Shown one piece after another: positions 39,347 through 46,880 of a stretch of 64,000 bases of DNA. The stretch covers positions 62,001 through 126,000 of the forward strand of contig NYMS01000004.1 of NCBI GenBank assembly GCA_002529455.1. The letters are read 5' to 3'. The notes under the pieces were generated by a model that saw nothing but the letters and a program-made list of their open reading frames with translations, ran no database searches and was not told the DNA's origin. The translations under genes were made by a program, and so were the position numbers. Source of the stretch: Glycomyces fuscus. GTDB taxonomy: Bacteria; Actinomycetota; Actinomycetes; Streptosporangiales; Streptosporangiaceae. The stretch's first letter is position 1. The number at the start of each line of letters is the position of its first letter.

Positions 39347-39365
39347 CGTGTGTACGGCGGTCGGC

Positions 39366-40334
39366 TCAGACCGTGAAGACGATCTTGCCGAACTGCTCCC
39401 CCTCGGCCATCGCCCGGAAGCCCTCCTCGGCCCGCGTCAGGGGCAGCACCCGGTCGATCTCGGGCCGCACGCCGGTGCGCACGCACATCCGGGTCAGGGC
39501 GGCCAGCTCCTCCCGGGTGCCCATGGTGGAGCCGATGACCCGCAGCTGGAGGAAGAACACCCGGTTGAGCTCGGCCGGAGGCGCGTCGCCGCTGGTCGCG
39601 CCGCAGGTGATGACGGCGCCGCCCGGCTTCAGGGAACGCAGCGAGTGCGCCCACGTGGCCTGGCCGACCGAGTCGAAGACGGCGTCCACCCTCTCGGGCA
39701 GCCGCTCACCCGTGGGCAGCGCGGCGTGGGCGCCCAGGGAGAGGGCCCTGGTCCGCTTCTCCTCGCTGCGGCTGGTGGCGTAGACCCGGTGGCCGACCTG
39801 GGACGCCAGCCGGATGAGCGCGGCGGCCACGCCGCCCCCGGCGCCCTGCACGAGCACCGTGGAGCCCGGCCGCAGGTCGGCCTTGCCGAAGAGCATGCTG
39901 TAGGCGGTGAGCCACGCGGTGGGCAGGCAGGCGGCCTCCTCGAAGGACAGCTCCCGCGGCTTGGGCACCAGGTTGCCGCGGGGCACCAGGACCTTCTCGG
40001 CGAAGGTGCCGTCGTGGACCTCCGAGAGCAGCGATCGGCGGGGGTCGCGCGTCTCGTTGCCTCCCCCGGCCGCCGGGTCGCCGACGACCCCGTGCACGAT
40101 GACCTCGTTGCCGTCCTCGTCCACCCCGGCCGCGTCACAGCCCAGGATCATGGGCAGGCGCTTCTCGCTGAGCCCGACGCCGCGCAGGCTCCACAGGTCG
40201 TGGTGGTTGAGGGACGCGGCTTTGACGTCGACGGTCGTCCACCCCTCGCGGGGTTCGGGGTCGGGTCGTTCACCCGCCTCCAGGGCGGAGACGGGGTCCT
40301 CGGGCGCGAAGCGTGCTGCGGTGATAGCGAACAT
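39366..40334 (-). CDS. Zinc-independent MDR-type alcohol dehydrogenase/quinone oxidoreductase
   Basis: The 322-residue protein has the GroES-like N-terminal fold (SLNHHDLWSLRGVGL, ILGCDAAGVDEDGNEV) and a Rossmann NAD(P)-binding domain with the loop VLVQGAGGGVAAALIRLASQVGHRV. The cysteine/histidine zinc ligands of classic alcohol dehydrogenases are not evident at the usual places, so a quinone oxidoreductase-like role is more likely. The ATG at 40334 begins the conserved first strand. Its natural substrate is unknown. Confidence 0.85.
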   Translation of the reverse strand: MFAITAARFAPEDPVSALEAGERPDPEPREGWTTVDVKAASLNHHDLWSLRGVGLSEKRLPMILGCDAAGVDEDGNEVIVHGVVGDPAAGGGNETRDPRRSLLSEVHDGTFAEKVLVPRGNLVPKPRELSFEEAACLPTAWLTAYSMLFGKADLRPGSTVLVQGAGGGVAAALIRLASQVGHRVYATSRSEEKRTRALSLGAHAALPTGERLPERVDAVFDSVGQATWAHSLRSLKPGGAVITCGATSGDAPPAELNRVFFLQLRVIGSTMGTREELAALTRMCVRTGVRPEIDRVLPLTRAEEGFRAMAEGEQFGKIVFTV

Positions 40335-40407
40335 ACCCCGAAGCCAACCACGGAGACCGAATCCGATTCCACCCCAGGGGCCGAAACGCCCGGGGCGGTC
40401 CGGCGGA

Positions 40408-40426
40408 CCCCGGCGCCCCGCCGGGG
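40408..40426. terminator. Hairpin downstream of the DUF6098-like gene
   Basis: Perfect 8-bp arms (40408-40415 and 40419-40426) with a CCC loop lie 22 bp past the stop of the minus-strand gene at 40448. Confidence 0.45.
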
Positions 40427-40447
40427 AGGCGGCCCCGGGAGCGGACG

Positions 40448-40903
40448 CTACGGGTCCGTCGGCTTCCTGCCCGCCTCGAAACGCTGCCGGTACCTGCTCT
40501 GGGCCTCCTCCATCACGGCCTCGGAGAGGTAGGCGACCGGCCGCACCCGGTCCAGCAGCGGCTCGTGGTCGGGGCCGTGGCCGACGGTGTCGCCCTGGAG
40601 CACCCATCCCACCCGGTCCGGGTCCTCCTCGACCAGTGAGGCGTACTTGCGCACCTGGCGGGAGAGCCAGTCCTCCAGGGGGCGGGTCCACCAGGACTCC
40701 GGGGTGAGGATGGTGACCGAGAGCCCGGGGAGTTCGAGCTCGCTCTCGTAGTCCTTGCTCACGATGTGGCGGTCCTGCTCGGGGCCGCCCGAGTAGCGCA
40801 GGTAGAGGCGGTCGTGGCCGGAGACGAGGTCGGCGAGCTCGGACAGGCTGGTGACGGTGGGCAGGGCTGCCTGTGAGCCCTGTTGCTGAGGAGTCGCGTC
40901 CAT
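40448..40903 (-). CDS. Conserved hypothetical protein, DUF6098-like
   Basis: The 151-residue protein contains the sequence pattern LYLRYSGGPEQD, SELELPGLSV and WWTRPLEDWLSRQVRKY, which I associate with DUF6098, a small actinobacterial family of unknown function. No signal peptide or membrane helix is present. It is encoded on its own, between the oxidoreductase and the NUDIX gene, with hairpins on both sides. The family name is from memory and should be confirmed. Confidence 0.7.
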   Translation of the reverse strand: MDATPQQQGSQAALPTVTSLSELADLVSGHDRLYLRYSGGPEQDRHIVSKDYESELELPGLSVTILTPESWWTRPLEDWLSRQVRKYASLVEEDPDRVGWVLQGDTVGHGPDHEPLLDRVRPVAYLSEAVMEEAQSRYRQRFEAGRKPTDP

Positions 40904-40937
40904 ACGGACCGACTACCCCGCCCGCGGGGACGGAAGC

Positions 40938-40966
40938 CCGGGCCCGGCGAGCGCTCCCGGGCCCGG
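40938..40966. terminator. Hairpin downstream of the NUDIX gene
   Basis: Two copies of the self-complementary decamer CCGGGCCCGG (40938-40947 and 40957-40966) with a 9-nt loop lie just past the NUDIX stop on the minus strand. Confidence 0.55.
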
Positions 40967-40979
40967 CGACCGCCGCACG

Positions 40980-41726
40980 TCACCCGGCCCCGGTGCGCTC
41001 CCCCGCTCCGGCGACGTCCCCGGAGCGCAGGAGCGGCGGGTACAGCTCCCGGGCTCCGCCGAAGCGGTACAGGGCCGCGGGGCGGCCCGCCTCCGCCGTG
41101 CGCCGCTCCCCCGTGGGTTCGACGAAGCCCGCCGTCCTGGTGACCTTGCGGCGGAAGTTGCTGGGGTCCAGGGCGATGCCCCAGATCACCTCGTACACCC
41201 TGCGCAGGTCGCTGATGGTGAAGGGTTCCCGGCAAAAACCCGCGGCCACGGTGGTGTACTCCAGCCGGGAGCGCGCCTCCTCGACCGCGTCCGCCAGGAT
41301 CCGGCCGTGGTCGAAGGACAGGCCGAAGTCCGGGCCGAGGGCCTCCTCGACCGGAGTCCAGACGGCGTCGGCGGCGTCGGTCCCCGCGACGGGCGCGGGC
41401 AGGTCCGGCCCCAGGGCCAGGTAGGCCACGGTGACGACCCGTCCCCTCGGGTCGCGGCCGGGGTCGCCGTAGGCCCGCAGCTGCGCCAGGTGCAGCTTGC
41501 GCCCGTCCAGCCCGGTCTCCTCGCACAGTTCGCGCAGGGCCGCCTCGTCCAGGCTCTCCTCCGGGCGGACGTACCCGCCGGGCAGTGCGCCGCGGCCGAG
41601 GAAGGGCTCCTTGCCCCGTTCCACGAGCAGCACGTGCAGGGCGTCGTCGCGCACGGTGAATATGACGAGGTCGACGGTCACGGAGACCGGAAACCTGGGC
41701 GTCGCGGGCGCTGCGCTGGAAGTCAT
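40980..41726 (-). CDS. NUDIX-domain protein, NrtR-like transcriptional regulator
   Basis: The 248-residue protein has an N-terminal NUDIX fold (~10-145) with the box GGYVRPEESLDEAALRELCEETGL degenerate relative to GX5EX7REUXEEXGU but largely intact (shown here across two parts: GGYVRPEESL and EAALRELCEETG). The C-terminal ~90 residues (FTISDLRRVYEVIWG, DPSNFRRKV) match the winged-helix of NrtR-type regulators, which sense ADP-ribose and control NAD genes. The divergent region holds two matching palindromic boxes. It could instead be a plain hydrolase with the same C-terminal extension. Confidence 0.82.
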   Translation of the reverse strand: MTSSAAPATPRFPVSVTVDLVIFTVRDDALHVLLVERGKEPFLGRGALPGGYVRPEESLDEAALRELCEETGLDGRKLHLAQLRAYGDPGRDPRGRVVTVAYLALGPDLPAPVAGTDAADAVWTPVEEALGPDFGLSFDHGRILADAVEEARSRLEYTTVAAGFCREPFTISDLRRVYEVIWGIALDPSNFRRKVTRTAGFVEPTGERRTAEAGRPAALYRFGGARELYPPLLRSGDVAGAGERTGAG

Positions 41727-41744
41727 CCCACCAACCCTACTAAA

Positions 41745-41758
41745 GGTCCACTTGACCA
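41745..41758. promoter_or_regulatory. Operator-like box 1 (GGTCCACTTGACCA)
   Basis: This box lies 19 bp upstream of the NUDIX/NrtR start. It shares 12 of 14 bases with box 2 and contains the half-site TTGAC. It is likely bound by the NUDIX-type regulator. Confidence 0.5.
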
Positions 41759-41777
41759 AAATCGGTGTCTCCCTTAT

Positions 41778-41791
41778 GGTCAACTTGACTA
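41778..41791. promoter_or_regulatory. Operator-like box 2 (GGTCAACTTGACTA)
   Basis: The core GTCAA-C-TTGAC is a perfect palindrome around one central base. Boxes 1 and 2 are 33 bp apart (about three helical turns), between divergent genes, which suits cooperative binding by one regulator. Confidence 0.55.
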
Positions 41792-41843
41792 TAAAAGTCT
41801 CCGGGACGCCACGGACCGCCGGAACGCACGCGAGGAGCACGCC

Positions 41844-42524
41844 TTGACGGAGTTCACGCTCGGAGTCACCAGCTCCCTGGCGGCGACCGCCGCCACCGTC
41901 GGGCTGGGATGGCTGCTGTCCCGGCGGGTCCGCTGGTGGCTCCTGGCGGCGCTCTCCCGCCTCAGCGGCCTCGGCGCCCTGCGGGTCCACCGGCACCAGG
42001 ACGACGCGAAGTCCGAGCTCTCCGCCGAGATCGGCCGGGCTCGCCGGCTGCGCGTCATGGTCGGGCGGGGGAACGAACTCACCCGGGACGGCTTCACGCC
42101 GTTGTGGAGCGGTGGAGGACGGCCGCCGGACTCCGTCCGGGTTCTCCTGCCCGACCCCCACTCCCCCGGCCCCGGGGGCAACTGGCTGGAGCGCAGGGAG
42201 GGGGAGCTGATCTCCGTCGACCCCGGGTTCAGCCCCGGACTGCTCTCCGAACAGGTGCTCGCCAACTTCCACTACCTGAGCCAGGCGTCGAGGGAGGGGG
42301 AGAACACCGAGATCCGCTTCTACGACCTGCCGAACCTCTACCGGGTCGTCGCCACCGACGACGTCGCCTTCATCACGCTGTACCGAAGTGCCGAACACGG
42401 GCGTCACTCGCCGTGTATCGTCGCGCACCGACCAGGTGAGCTGTACGACTTCGCCCTACGGATCTTCGACACCGCCTGGGACTCCGCGCGGGTCCCCGGC
42501 GACACGCCCTCCCTGGACTCCTGA
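41844..42524 (+). CDS. Membrane-anchored hypothetical protein, first gene of the nucleosidase cassette
   Basis: The 226-residue protein has one N-terminal membrane segment (~5-40) and a cytoplasmic domain (~55-220). That domain runs from IGRARRLRVMVGRGNELTR through RVLLPDPHSPG to FALRIFDTAWDSA, with alternating strands and helices. I do not recognise the family; the order of motifs is reminiscent of phospholipase D-like sensor folds, but no HKD motif is visible. TTG at 41844 has GAGGAG seven bases upstream. The next gene starts 135 bp later (39 bp if its upstream GTG is used), so they may be co-transcribed. Confidence 0.65.
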   Translation: MTEFTLGVTSSLAATAATVGLGWLLSRRVRWWLLAALSRLSGLGALRVHRHQDDAKSELSAEIGRARRLRVMVGRGNELTRDGFTPLWSGGGRPPDSVRVLLPDPHSPGPGGNWLERREGELISVDPGFSPGLLSEQVLANFHYLSQASREGENTEIRFYDLPNLYRVVATDDVAFITLYRSAEHGRHSPCIVAHRPGELYDFALRIFDTAWDSARVPGDTPSLDS

Positions 42525-42659
42525 GGGCCCTCGGCCCCAGCCCGCGACCGGGAGGAGCCCCGGGTGGCGGCGACATCCGCCGCCCGCGACCCCCAGCCCC
42601 CTGCACACGACACCGCCCCGCCGTACCCCGCCGGGGACCGGTGTCCGAAGGAGTTCACC

Positions 42660-44456
42660 GTGACCGAACCACAAGTCGGACCAGACGAGCGGTCCACCCC
42701 CGTGTCGAGGGTCGAGAGGACGGCGGGCGCCCCCGGCTACGACTCCACCTCCCGTCTGCGGAGCGCGGCGTGGACCGACGCCGCCTTCCGCGCCGACGTC
42801 CTCGGTGAGACCGTGGACCGCCCCAGGCGAACGCCCTCCCGGGAGCCCGGCCTGAAGGCCGTCCAGGTCGTCGGGGAGTGCAGGAGGGCCCGGGAGGTCC
42901 GCGTCACCGCGGGATGGTGGTTCGTGGGCATGTGCGCCGTGCTCAGCCTGCTGAACGCTCCCGTCGGCCTGTCCACCCTGCTCCTGGTCGTCGTCGTGGG
43001 GACAGCGGCCCGCTCCGGAGTGGTGTCCCGTGCCCGTGTGGCCCAGCTGGGATGCCTGGCCTGGTTCGCCGGCTCCATCGTCATCGCCCTCCTGCTCTAC
43101 GGCGCCGTCTTCCTCTGGAGGTTCTTCGGCAGCGGCACGAGCCTGGTGGGGGATCCGTACGGAGCGTCCGGCACGTCGTTCGAGCCCTACGAGGAACAGG
43201 GGCGGGTCGTCCTGGGACTGGTCATGCCCTCCTGGCTGGCCGTCCTGATCCTCGTCGTGGGCGGCGTCGTCATCGGCTGCTGGGTGCGGGCGCAGACCAA
43301 CACGGCGCTCCGGCGTATCCGAAGCCAGGCGGGCACGCCCTCCGGGGGCAGCGGTGCGGGAGACGTGCCGGTGGGCTTCCACAGCGGTTTCACGCCCTTC
43401 GTCGGTGCCGGGGTCCCCTTCCACTCCTGGCCGTTGACGCTCAAGCTCCTTCCCGCGCAGGCCGCACACGTGAACGGGCACGCCGATACCGAGCAGGCAC
43501 GGCGCGTGGCGGGAAGCGCCCTGGTGGAGCGCGCCTACGACCGGCTGAGGCAGGAGCTTCCGCGGCTCGGCGAGGCGGAGGGGCTGTCCAACAGCACCCG
43601 CCGGGAGGTCGAGGTGGCGGACTGCGTCTTCCTGCCCGGGGTACGACAGGACAGCGCCCGCGAGGTGGCCCGGTCGATGGTGGAGGGAAAGCCCGCACGG
43701 CTGCGGCCCGAACGCGTGAAGGACTTCGTCGACGTCTCCCACGAACGGGCCCGGCACTTCCTGGAGGTCGGGGTCGGCATGTGGGACAGCCAGGTCGTCG
43801 TGACGGTCTTCGTACGGCTGGTCGCGCAGGAGGGGCTTCTCCACGTCGAGGGGGAGACGCTGGTGATGCCCCCTGTCTCGCCCGCGTACCAGGTCCCGTC
43901 CGGTCCCCTGGAGACGGGAGAGGAGATCCGGGAGATCGGCTCCCTGATCTGGCGGTCCCTCCTCGCGCTCCCGCGGGACCTCCAGACCAACGCGGCCGAG
44001 ATACTGGCCTCAAGCGAGTCCCGGCGCAGGCTCCGCGAGGACGACGAGGCCTACGCATGGGCGCAGGAGCACGGGGAGTTCTTCGACTACGCCCCGCGGA
44101 CGGGCATCCGGGAACGGGCGGCCACGGACGAGCTGCGGCAGTTGTTCCAGAGCCACGACGTCCGCCGCGTCACCAGGGCCATCCCGGAGAAGGTGCTCGT
44201 CTGCGTCCGGGACGTGCTGCGTGAGGAGGGCTACGACACCGAACAGGTCGCCCGCGTCATCCAGAACATCAACACCTACGGCGCCACCTTCCACGGAGGG
44301 CGGCACAGCTTCTCTGGCAGCACCTTCGGATCGGGCGACATCAACAACCGCACCGCACCGGGTCCGGACGAGTGGCACGGCGGTGGCGGTCCCGGCGGAC
44401 CGGGCACCGTCCCGGGCACCGCGGCGGAGAACACCAGGGCTGGGGCGGGGCGATGA
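42660..44456 (+). CDS. Membrane protein with C-terminal shared signalling motif (putative sensor)
   Basis: The 598-residue protein has membrane segments at ~86-117, ~131-153 and ~190-212, then a large soluble domain (~225-530) of unrecognised family. Its C-terminus carries a 23-residue motif at 541-563 that includes SFSGSTFGSGDINN and is identical to residues 7-29 of the next gene product. A Gly/Pro linker follows. GTG at 42660 has AAGGAG six bases upstream; GTG 42564 is a weaker alternative. The stop overlaps the nucleosidase start (ATGA). I infer a sensor that transmits a signal to the nucleosidase through the shared motif. Confidence 0.75.
   Translation: MTEPQVGPDERSTPVSRVERTAGAPGYDSTSRLRSAAWTDAAFRADVLGETVDRPRRTPSREPGLKAVQVVGECRRAREVRVTAGWWFVGMCAVLSLLNAPVGLSTLLLVVVVGTAARSGVVSRARVAQLGCLAWFAGSIVIALLLYGAVFLWRFFGSGTSLVGDPYGASGTSFEPYEEQGRVVLGLVMPSWLAVLILVVGGVVIGCWVRAQTNTALRRIRSQAGTPSGGSGAGDVPVGFHSGFTPFVGAGVPFHSWPLTLKLLPAQAAHVNGHADTEQARRVAGSALVERAYDRLRQELPRLGEAEGLSNSTRREVEVADCVFLPGVRQDSAREVARSMVEGKPARLRPERVKDFVDVSHERARHFLEVGVGMWDSQVVVTVFVRLVAQEGLLHVEGETLVMPPVSPAYQVPSGPLETGEEIREIGSLIWRSLLALPRDLQTNAAEILASSESRRRLREDDEAYAWAQEHGEFFDYAPRTGIRERAATDELRQLFQSHDVRRVTRAIPEKVLVCVRDVLREEGYDTEQVARVIQNINTYGATFHGGRHSFSGSTFGSGDINNRTAPGPDEWHGGGGPGGPGTVPGTAAENTRAGAGR
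44280..44349 (+). repeat. Copy 1 of the 70-bp motif-coding direct repeat
   Basis: This copy encodes the C-terminal motif of the membrane protein. It matches copy 2 (44471-44540, 191 bp downstream, same strand and frame) at 67 of 70 bases. All three differences are third-position and synonymous (two GGA/GGG, one TCT/TCG). Confidence 0.95.
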
Positions 44457-45358
44457 ACGACGGCAACAGCGGCGCCACCTTCCACGGGGGGCGGCACAGC
44501 TTCTCGGGCAGCACCTTCGGGTCGGGCGACATCAACAACCACGCCACGACCGCTCCGGATCCGTCCGAGCGGGACGGGGGCCGGAGGGCGCGTGCGGACG
44601 GCCCGGTGGCGGACGCGGTGGTGGTCACCGCGATCGCGAGCGAGTACGCGGCGGTGGCCGCGCACCTGTCCGAACCCTTCGGCGAGCACGGCGAGAACGG
44701 CACGCTGTACCGGATCGGCACGCTGCACGGGTCCACGCGCTCCCGCCGGGTCGCCCTGGCGCAGGTGGGACCGGGCAACGTGGACGCGGGCGTGTCCCTG
44801 GAGAGGGCGCGCACGGCCTTCTCCCCCGAGGTGATCCTGTTCGTGGGGGTGGCCGGAGGCGTCAAGGACGTGCGGCTCGGCGACGTGGTGGTGGCCGACG
44901 CCATCTACGACTACGAGACGGGCAAGGAGGACGGGGAGGGCTTCCGGTCGCGGGCCAGGACGGCGGCCCCGTCGCACGCGGCGGTGCAGCGGGCCATGGA
45001 CGTGGTGTTCCGCCAGGAGTGGACGAAGCGGGTCCTGACCGCGCCGCCGCCCGAACCGCCCCGGGCCTTCGTCAAACCGGTGGCCGCCGGGAACAAGGTC
45101 GTCGCGGCCAGGGACGCGCTCACCGCCGAGCGCCTGCGCCGGCACTGCGGGGACGCGGTCGCCGTGGAGATGGAGGGCTACGGCTTCCTGCGCAGCGCCT
45201 ACCTGGCCTCCGGGACCCACTCGCTGGTGGTCCGGGGGATATCCGACCTGCTCAGCGGCAAGACCGAGGACGCCGACGACTTCTGGCAGCCGGTCGCCGC
45301 CGCCCACGCGGCGGCCTTCGCCTGTGAGTTCCTGGACCTGTTCGGCTCCGAGGCCTGA
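44453..45358 (+). CDS. PNP/MTAN-type nucleosidase with N-terminal shared motif (putative effector)
   Basis: The 301-residue protein begins with six residues, then the 23-residue motif (7-29) shared with the upstream membrane protein, a short linker, and a purine/MTA-SAH nucleosidase-like domain (~50-300). That domain shows VVVTAIASEYAAV, LFVGVAGGVKDVRLGDVVVA, AVEMEGYG and VVRGISDL. The EMEG segment and the Asp of SDL are the ribose- and base-contacting positions of the family. Housekeeping MTA/SAH nucleosidases lack such an N-terminal extension. The ATG at 44453 overlaps the upstream stop, so the two proteins are made together. The likely activity is cleavage of a purine nucleoside, nucleotide or NAD-related metabolite. 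Confidence 0.85.
   Translation: MNDGNSGATFHGGRHSFSGSTFGSGDINNHATTAPDPSERDGGRRARADGPVADAVVVTAIASEYAAVAAHLSEPFGEHGENGTLYRIGTLHGSTRSRRVALAQVGPGNVDAGVSLERARTAFSPEVILFVGVAGGVKDVRLGDVVVADAIYDYETGKEDGEGFRSRARTAAPSHAAVQRAMDVVFRQEWTKRVLTAPPPEPPRAFVKPVAAGNKVVAARDALTAERLRRHCGDAVAVEMEGYGFLRSAYLASGTHSLVVRGISDLLSGKTEDADDFWQPVAAAHAAAFACEFLDLFGSEA
44471..44540 (+). repeat. Copy 2 of the 70-bp motif-coding direct repeat
   Basis: This copy encodes residues 7-29 of the nucleosidase. The peptide is identical to that of copy 1 although the DNA differs at three wobble positions, so selection appears to act on the peptide. Confidence 0.95.
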
Positions 45359-45376
45359 TCCCGGGAGGGGGACCCG

Positions 45377-45407
45377 GTGGGGCGGCGGCCGCGCGCCGCC
45401 GTCCCAC
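45377..45407. terminator. Terminator of the nucleosidase cassette
   Basis: A 13-pair stem with one G-U pair (45377-45389 with 45395-45407, 5-nt loop) begins 19 bp after the nucleosidase stop. Confidence 0.6.
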
Positions 45408-45580
45408 TAGGGGAAGGCCTCTTCCAGTGCTTCCCCCCAGGACGCCGACGTACCCGTCCCCTCCGATTCCCCCTGTCGGGGGTTCTGCACGAGCTCACCG
45501 TCGATCAGCAGCGAGTCGTCGATGACGTCTTTGCCAAAGGGGGCCCCGCTGTCCTCGGACAGCCACGGGGCGACCTGCAC
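45407..45580 (-). pseudogene. Possible C-terminal gene fragment
   Basis: A minus-strand frame reads cleanly for 57 residues from a GTG at 45580 to a TAG, with a protein-like sequence (VAPWLSEDSGAPFGKDVID ... SWGEALEEAF). It overlaps the last 11 bp of the upstream-facing propeller gene in another frame and lacks a ribosome site. It may be the tail of a gene truncated when the neighbouring AT-richer operon arrived; a short real gene cannot be excluded. Confidence 0.35.
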
Positions 45581-45590
45581 GATCAGACGA

Positions 45591-46790
45591 TCATGCCTGG
45601 GCCAAGGTTTCCAGTATCAGATTCCGAGCGTGAAGGCTCGACAGCACGACCAGATCGTCAGTCAGTCGCAGGGAGCCGTCCTCTTCTCTGGAGAGAACGT
45701 CCTCATCGAAGTCATCTATCGATACGTCTCCCCGCTCCTCCAGCATGTTGGCTGCCAAGTATGTCACCAGCATGTCAATTCTTTCTTGGCTGCCAATCAC
45801 CAGGGTGCTCGGCGCCTGCTCCTGAGTATCTGAAGGATCGGGAAAACGACCGTTCATGGATTCAAGTTCGTACAGGCGTGGAGTATTAATGCTCCCAGTC
45901 CTGTCATCCACATAAAGATAGTCGGAACCCAGCTCTCCACTGAGCGCACGGGAAACCGGATGTTCATGAGATCCATAACCCACTATGTCAATCTGCGACG
46001 GGGACTCCCGGCCCTCAGCGCTGAAATTCTGCTGCCATTCAATGTCGCCCTGCCTCGGACTCAGCGCCACCAAGTGCATCTCGGAATCCGCGGCACACAA
46101 AACTGAAATGTAGACGTGATAGGAGTCAGAAGCGACATCGAAGTCTTCACGGGAAATTTCTCCCTCCCCGCAGTACTCACCCGGATCGACACTCCAGAGC
46201 TCTTCCCCTTCGTCTGCGCGATCATGACCAGCCACCTGATCATTGACCATGATTCTCGTGTCGGTGAATCCAAGACCCACCAACTCCTGCATGCCAACGG
46301 AAGCACCAGGATCAGCAAACGTGGAACTGTATTCCACTTCACCGGTCCCGGGAGATAGGACTACTTCGTTTATCCGGTCTTGAAAAACACCTCCCTCCTT
46401 ATACATAACCAGCACAGACTCAGCTCCAGCAGGGAAACCCACGGCAACTTCCGAACCGGACACTTGGTAGCTCCAGCGCTCGGATCCACTGCGAGGATCG
46501 ATGCCCACTGCCCCTTGAGGGGTTACTGCAACCACAGAACCCTGAGCCATGACCAGTCGCAGAATATCCTGTTCGATATCAGGGACAACATCCTCAATAC
46601 CCCTGATACCCGAAACTTCTACCGCACCGCGCACACCCAGATCCTCAGAAGTTTGGTGGTCGACAACCGGGTCCGGATTTTCGGCGCCAGAATAATAAAT
46701 GATGGCCAACCCGCCAAATATGGCCAGAAATACACCACACAGAGCGAGGATCATTCGAGTTCTCATTTTTTTTCTTCGAAAATTCAACAC
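45591..46790 (-). CDS. Membrane-anchored PQQ-like beta-propeller protein
   Basis: The 399-residue protein has a basic start (NFRRKKMRTRM), one membrane anchor (~14-34) and an extracellular domain with repeated propeller-like strands, for example VVAVTPQGAVGIDPRSGSERWSYQ split as VVAVTPQGAVGIDPRSG and ERWSYQ. HLVALSPRQGDIEWQQNF is another. GTG 46790 has GGGAGG seven bases upstream; ATG 46766 is an alternative. Codon use is clearly AT-richer than in the flanking genes. It is the last gene of an operon with two WXG100-associated genes, so it may accompany their export or act at the surface. Function unknown. Confidence 0.72.
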   Translation of the reverse strand: MLNFRRKKMRTRMILALCGVFLAIFGGLAIIYYSGAENPDPVVDHQTSEDLGVRGAVEVSGIRGIEDVVPDIEQDILRLVMAQGSVVAVTPQGAVGIDPRSGSERWSYQVSGSEVAVGFPAGAESVLVMYKEGGVFQDRINEVVLSPGTGEVEYSSTFADPGASVGMQELVGLGFTDTRIMVNDQVAGHDRADEGEELWSVDPGEYCGEGEISREDFDVASDSYHVYISVLCAADSEMHLVALSPRQGDIEWQQNFSAEGRESPSQIDIVGYGSHEHPVSRALSGELGSDYLYVDDRTGSINTPRLYELESMNGRFPDPSDTQEQAPSTLVIGSQERIDMLVTYLAANMLEERGDVSIDDFDEDVLSREEDGSLRLTDDLVVLSSLHARNLILETLAQA

Positions 46791-46880
46791 CGCATACCCT
46801 CCCGGGCAACCAGAGAAGTTAGACCACCCGTCCAGATAACCATACTCCTCGAGGAAGAATCCACCCAAGCATCGATAATG

